Below are positions 61,121 through 64,000 of a stretch of 64,000 nt of DNA, piece after piece. The stretch is from Dehalococcoidia bacterium. Its GTDB lineage: Bacteria; Chloroflexota; Dehalococcoidia; Lucifugimonadales; UBA1123. The translations under genes were made by a program, and so were the position numbers. The DNA is taken from NCBI GenBank assembly GCA_009838465.1, contig VXRN01000037.1, positions 1 through 64,000 of the forward strand, written 5' to 3'. Each line of letters starts with the position of its first letter. The stretch's first letter is position 1. The notes under the pieces are model-generated. The model was not told where the DNA came from. It saw nothing but the letters and a program-made list of their open reading frames with translations, and made no database searches.

Positions 61121-63634
61121 TTATTGCGAAGGCGGCGTTATGAGCTCCAGCCAGACCGTTTCGTGCGACTCGTCCAACAATTCCGGGTGGAGAATGCTTA
61201 CCAAGTCCCTCAGAAGGAGGTCAACCCGGTAGTTGACAGCTGTCTTGTAGTAGTCGTCATTACCGGGCTTGAACTTGTGGAACGCATTCCCCTTCAGCAG
61301 CGGGTCCAGCTCACTGTAGAGCGGTCTGGCATCTACCCAATCGTCCCCATTGGAGAAGTCCAAGTCGGGATAGACGGCGTTGTGCGAATCGTTCAAGAAG
61401 AAGTCGGCGTCTTCGATTACGTCGAGCACCGACTCCATGGCGATGACGGCGTACGCGTCCAGCGCGATGCCCTCATCAATCAGCATCGGCGTCCCGCCCG
61501 CGTCACGGATCAGGTGATAGTCGAGATAATCCGGGCCGCGCGTGTGCCACTTGCCGCTGAAGATCTGGCCGTGCAGCACCACGGTGCGCTCAGAGGTCGG
61601 GACCGCGCTCGCCACTTTCTCCGCCAGCGCCACGTATGCCTCCTCGACCGGAGCGAACAACTCGTTGGCTTTCTCTTCTTTGTTGAAGAACAGCGACCAG
61701 AACTTCAGGTGCTCCGCCGATCCTAGCGGAACCTCCCAGAACGAATTGTAGAACACGGCAGGCAGGCCCAGCGAGCGCGCCGTCTCCCGCTGGCTGGCGT
61801 TGAACGGGACGACTACCAAGTCTGGCTCGGCCTCCACCACCGGCTCCCACGAGTCTGCCGCTCCGGTAACCAGGAAGCCGTCGGATTCGTACCGCTGGGC
61901 CAGTTCGGGCGTGGTCTTGGAGACATCGCCGCTCGGAAGGTACCCCAACCCTATCAGAGACTCCGCTTCGCCCAGGTGTTCCAGGGCCGTCACAAGCGAT
62001 GCCCCGCGGGAGTTCTCGTAAACCCTTTCAACAGGAATCGGGACGATCTGAGCCCCAGCGAGATTGCCGGTGAGCTCCGGCGCCGGCGTTCCCTTCTGAA
62101 CGAGCACGTAGGTCTCTCGGGAACCGGCGTTAGCGTCGCCCACCGGCCCCATGTGCACGATCTTATAGTTGCCGTGGTAGCTGACTGCCCAGTCCTCGGC
62201 CCATTTCACGTCCACCTTGTCGGGGAAGTAGTCCGCCCCTGGAGCGTATTCTTCCACCGGGCCCTGCGGATTGCTCGCGATGATTCCTATCTCAGCGGCT
62301 GTCTCTATCCGGTCAAGGAACACAAGCCGATGATTGGGCAACAGCCCCGGATGGATTATGCTTACGATGTCCTTCAGGAGGATGTCCGCTCGCACGGCCC
62401 CGGTGCTATGGTAATCCGCAGCGCGTCCATACCTGTGGAAGGCGTTGCCTGCGGTCATCGGGGCGAAATTCCCGTTCAGCGGGTTGCGATCGAGGAACTC
62501 GGGAACAGTTCGCTCACTTGGAATGTAGGCCATGTCGAACCAGTATTCCGCGTCCTGACCATGCTCCAGCGCCGTCTCAACCGCGACTCCTCCGAATCCC
62601 AGGCTAGCCGTACCGTCCAGCAAGCCCTGATCAACCGCCTTCAGCAGAGGACGCGAGCCTCCCGCATCTTCGATCAATACTGACTCCAGTCGGGTGCGAT
62701 TCCTGCTCTGGAATTGCCCGGACCTCGCGATAGTTCCCAGCAGAACAACCGGGCTTGCCGACTGGCTTTGGGCAATCGCCTTGACCTTGTTGTACTCGTC
62801 TGCGATTGGCTCGAAATACCGGTTGGCCCTGGCCTCCAGGTTGAAGAACAGCGACACAAACTTCACCTGCTCCGCGGACCCCAGAGGACCTTCGGAGAAG
62901 GGAGAGTAGTGAATGGCGGGCACGCCAACCTGTAGCGCGTTGTTTCGCCAGTCGTCGCCGTTGTACTGGAAGTACACGTCAGGGTCGCCGTTCAGGATGA
63001 GTTCCAGGTCATCCCCATAGCTGGTCTCCTCGAATATGTCATCCTGGGTGACTCGCGCGACCACGTCCGGAAGGAAGTGATTTTCGTGGCCTGAAGTTCT
63101 TCTGTTGACTCCTATCAGCCGGTCCAGAACGCCTAGCTCGCTCAGCGCCGCGAACGTGCCGCCGCCGCCCTCCCAGAAGCGCTGTACCGGCACTTCGACA
63201 ACCATCGCGTCGGCAAGGTCACCGGAAAGTTCTGGCTCCGGTGTCCCGCACTGCACCAGAACGTATCGAATCAGATTCTGCGCGTCCGGGCTTCTGTCCG
63301 TATCAACTGTTACGACCTTATAGTTGTCGAAGTACTCGACCCACCATTCCCTGGCATATTGAGCTTCGGTCTTGTCCGGGAAGTAATCCGTCTGCTGGTC
63401 ATAAGACGTGACGCATTCCTGAAGATTGTTGACGATGAGGTTCTTTACGACGGGAACTTCAATCTCCACCACCTTCTCGACGGGGACCTCGACCTCGACG
63501 ACCTTTTCGACTGGTACCTCAACCTCCACCACCTTCTCAACCGGAACTTCTACCACAGTCTCGCCACAAGCTGCCAGAACCGCAAGGACAGCCACCATGA
63601 CCAGAGAGAAAACCAGCCCGTTCCTTAATGCCAT
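61121..63634 (-). CDS. Lipoprotein with two fused periplasmic-binding domains
   Basis: 837 residues. The lipobox is VLAVLAACGE with Cys23; residues 24-65 are a repeat linker of VPVEKVVEVE units. Two homologous binding domains follow: one beginning near DYFPDKTEAQYAREWWVEYF, the other near ADYFPDKVDVKWAEDWAVSY, each with TYVLVQxGTPxPELxG and a closing VDLLLRDLVSILHPELL-like helix. The family (iron-siderophore type) normally has a single domain of about 300 residues. It delivers ligand to the FecCD permease encoded downstream. Ends in WLELITPPSQ, as does the next gene. Confidence 0.9.
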   Translation of the reverse strand: MALRNGLVFSLVMVAVLAVLAACGETVVEVPVEKVVEVEVPVEKVVEVEVPVEKVVEIEVPVVKNLIVNNLQECVTSYDQQTDYFPDKTEAQYAREWWVEYFDNYKVVTVDTDRSPDAQNLIRYVLVQCGTPEPELSGDLADAMVVEVPVQRFWEGGGGTFAALSELGVLDRLIGVNRRTSGHENHFLPDVVARVTQDDIFEETSYGDDLELILNGDPDVYFQYNGDDWRNNALQVGVPAIHYSPFSEGPLGSAEQVKFVSLFFNLEARANRYFEPIADEYNKVKAIAQSQSASPVVLLGTIARSGQFQSRNRTRLESVLIEDAGGSRPLLKAVDQGLLDGTASLGFGGVAVETALEHGQDAEYWFDMAYIPSERTVPEFLDRNPLNGNFAPMTAGNAFHRYGRAADYHSTGAVRADILLKDIVSIIHPGLLPNHRLVFLDRIETAAEIGIIASNPQGPVEEYAPGADYFPDKVDVKWAEDWAVSYHGNYKIVHMGPVGDANAGSRETYVLVQKGTPAPELTGNLAGAQIVPIPVERVYENSRGASLVTALEHLGEAESLIGLGYLPSGDVSKTTPELAQRYESDGFLVTGAADSWEPVVEAEPDLVVVPFNASQRETARSLGLPAVFYNSFWEVPLGSAEHLKFWSLFFNKEEKANELFAPVEEAYVALAEKVASAVPTSERTVVLHGQIFSGKWHTRGPDYLDYHLIRDAGGTPMLIDEGIALDAYAVIAMESVLDVIEDADFFLNDSHNAVYPDLDFSNGDDWVDARPLYSELDPLLKGNAFHKFKPGNDDYYKTAVNYRVDLLLRDLVSILHPELLDESHETVWLELITPPSQ
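63451..63560 (-). repeat. 30-bp tandem repeats encoding the VPVEKVVEVE linker
   Basis: Three full 30-base units (63451-63480, 63481-63510, 63511-63540) and one partial unit encode the ten-residue linker repeats of the lipoprotein. Copy number probably varies between strains. Confidence 0.75.
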
Positions 63635-63698
63635 TATTAGAATTCCTTTCTATACGAATCCGGGCCCCGAACGTCTAGTGCGGGGCATTGCGCTGGCC

Positions 63699-64000
63699 CT
63701 ATTGCGAAGGCGGCGTTATGAGCTCCAACCAGATTGTTTCGTGATCCGGAGCCAAGTCGGGATGCATGATGCTTACCAGGTCCTTCAGGAGTAGGTCGGC
63801 CCGGTAGTTGACGGCTGTCTTATAGTAGTCCTCCCCGCGCTTGAAGATGTGGAAGGCCGTGCCGTTTTCCAGAGCGGGGATATTCGCGTTCAGGGGATCC
63901 TGCGCGACCCATGCGTCGCCATCGGCTCCATTATCCAGAGCGTCATAGGAGGAGTTCCACCAGAAGTCAGCCCCAGCGCCAATCTCGACAGCTTCCTCCA
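63699..64000 (-). CDS. Partial second binding protein of the same family (5' end outside window)
   Basis: The last 100 codons of a paralogue of the preceding protein: VEIGAGADFWWNSSYDALDN, ENGTAFHIFKRGEDYYKTAV, NYRADLLLKDLVSIMHPDLA, then WLELITPPSQ and TAG at 63699-63701. The reading frame is open to the window edge. It lies 64 bases upstream of the double-domain gene on the same strand. So at least three copies of the domain are encoded here in tandem. Confidence 0.9.
   Translation of the reverse strand, partial: EEAVEIGAGADFWWNSSYDALDNGADGDAWVAQDPLNANIPALENGTAFHIFKRGEDYYKTAVNYRADLLLKDLVSIMHPDLAPDHETIWLELITPPSQ

Noticed and set aside
1-64000. CRISPR array or rRNA operon
   Set aside because: No regularly spaced direct repeats with unique spacers, and no conserved rRNA segments, were seen on reading.

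Overview
The window looks like a chromosomal segment of a free-living or host-associated bacterium, most probably a Chloroflexota (Dehalococcoidia/SAR202-like) lineage. This is inference from gene content: a lipoprotein with the VPVEKVVEVE linker repeats frequent in that phylum, an F420/LLM-class oxidoreductase, an Ldh-family oxidoreductase, tandem amidases, a PspAB-type protein and ordinary translation and purine genes. No rRNA, tRNA or CRISPR array was seen.

Bases 1 to about 22,200 are an accessory mosaic. It opens with a small operon: a nucleotide-cyclase-like protein cut by the window edge, a small protein, and a cold-shock-like/HEPN-like protein. A partition cassette follows (ParA plus ribbon-helix-helix protein) bounded by matching TGTGATA palindromes, then a zinc-ribbon/PH-like protein and a TIR-domain protein. 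Remnants of IS110, IS256 and IS200/IS605 TnpB and one intact IS5-type transposase punctuate the region. Between them lie cassettes of unrecognised genes: three A+T-rich genes at 8.0-10.1 kb, a 61-residue protein with an HTH-TPR protein, a disordered small protein with a DUF6338-like membrane protein, a KAP-type P-loop NTPase, two overlapping small genes and an HNH nuclease. At least three genes here carry apparent frameshifts.

From 22.2 to 30 kb there is a surface-polysaccharide locus: a methyltransferase, two GT4 glycosyltransferases, a TupA-like ATP-grasp protein, an ABC exporter and UDP-glucose dehydrogenase. From 30 to 39 kb a LysR regulator and a long minus-strand run (CoA ligase, CoA-transferase, beta-lactamase-type hydrolase, divergent SDR, two tandem amidases) form a likely catabolic cluster: amides to acids to CoA thioesters. 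lysA, a HepT/MntA toxin-antitoxin pair and a PmeII-like type II restriction-modification pair follow at 39-43.5 kb.

From 43.5 to 57 kb come housekeeping and metabolic genes: YbaK-type deacylase, PspAB, PfkB sugar kinase, NHL-repeat protein, LLM oxidoreductase, Ldh oxidoreductase, purL-purQ, a PaREP1/HEPN-like protein, yqeY-gltX, lysS and greA. The right end (57.2-64 kb) is an iron-siderophore-type ABC import operon on the minus strand: a partial binding protein, a fused double binding protein, an alpha/beta hydrolase, a FecCD permease, an ATPase and a methyltransferase, joined by 4-bp overlaps. Two families of short intergenic repeats sit immediately upstream of several minus-strand start codons and in places supply the ribosome binding site.
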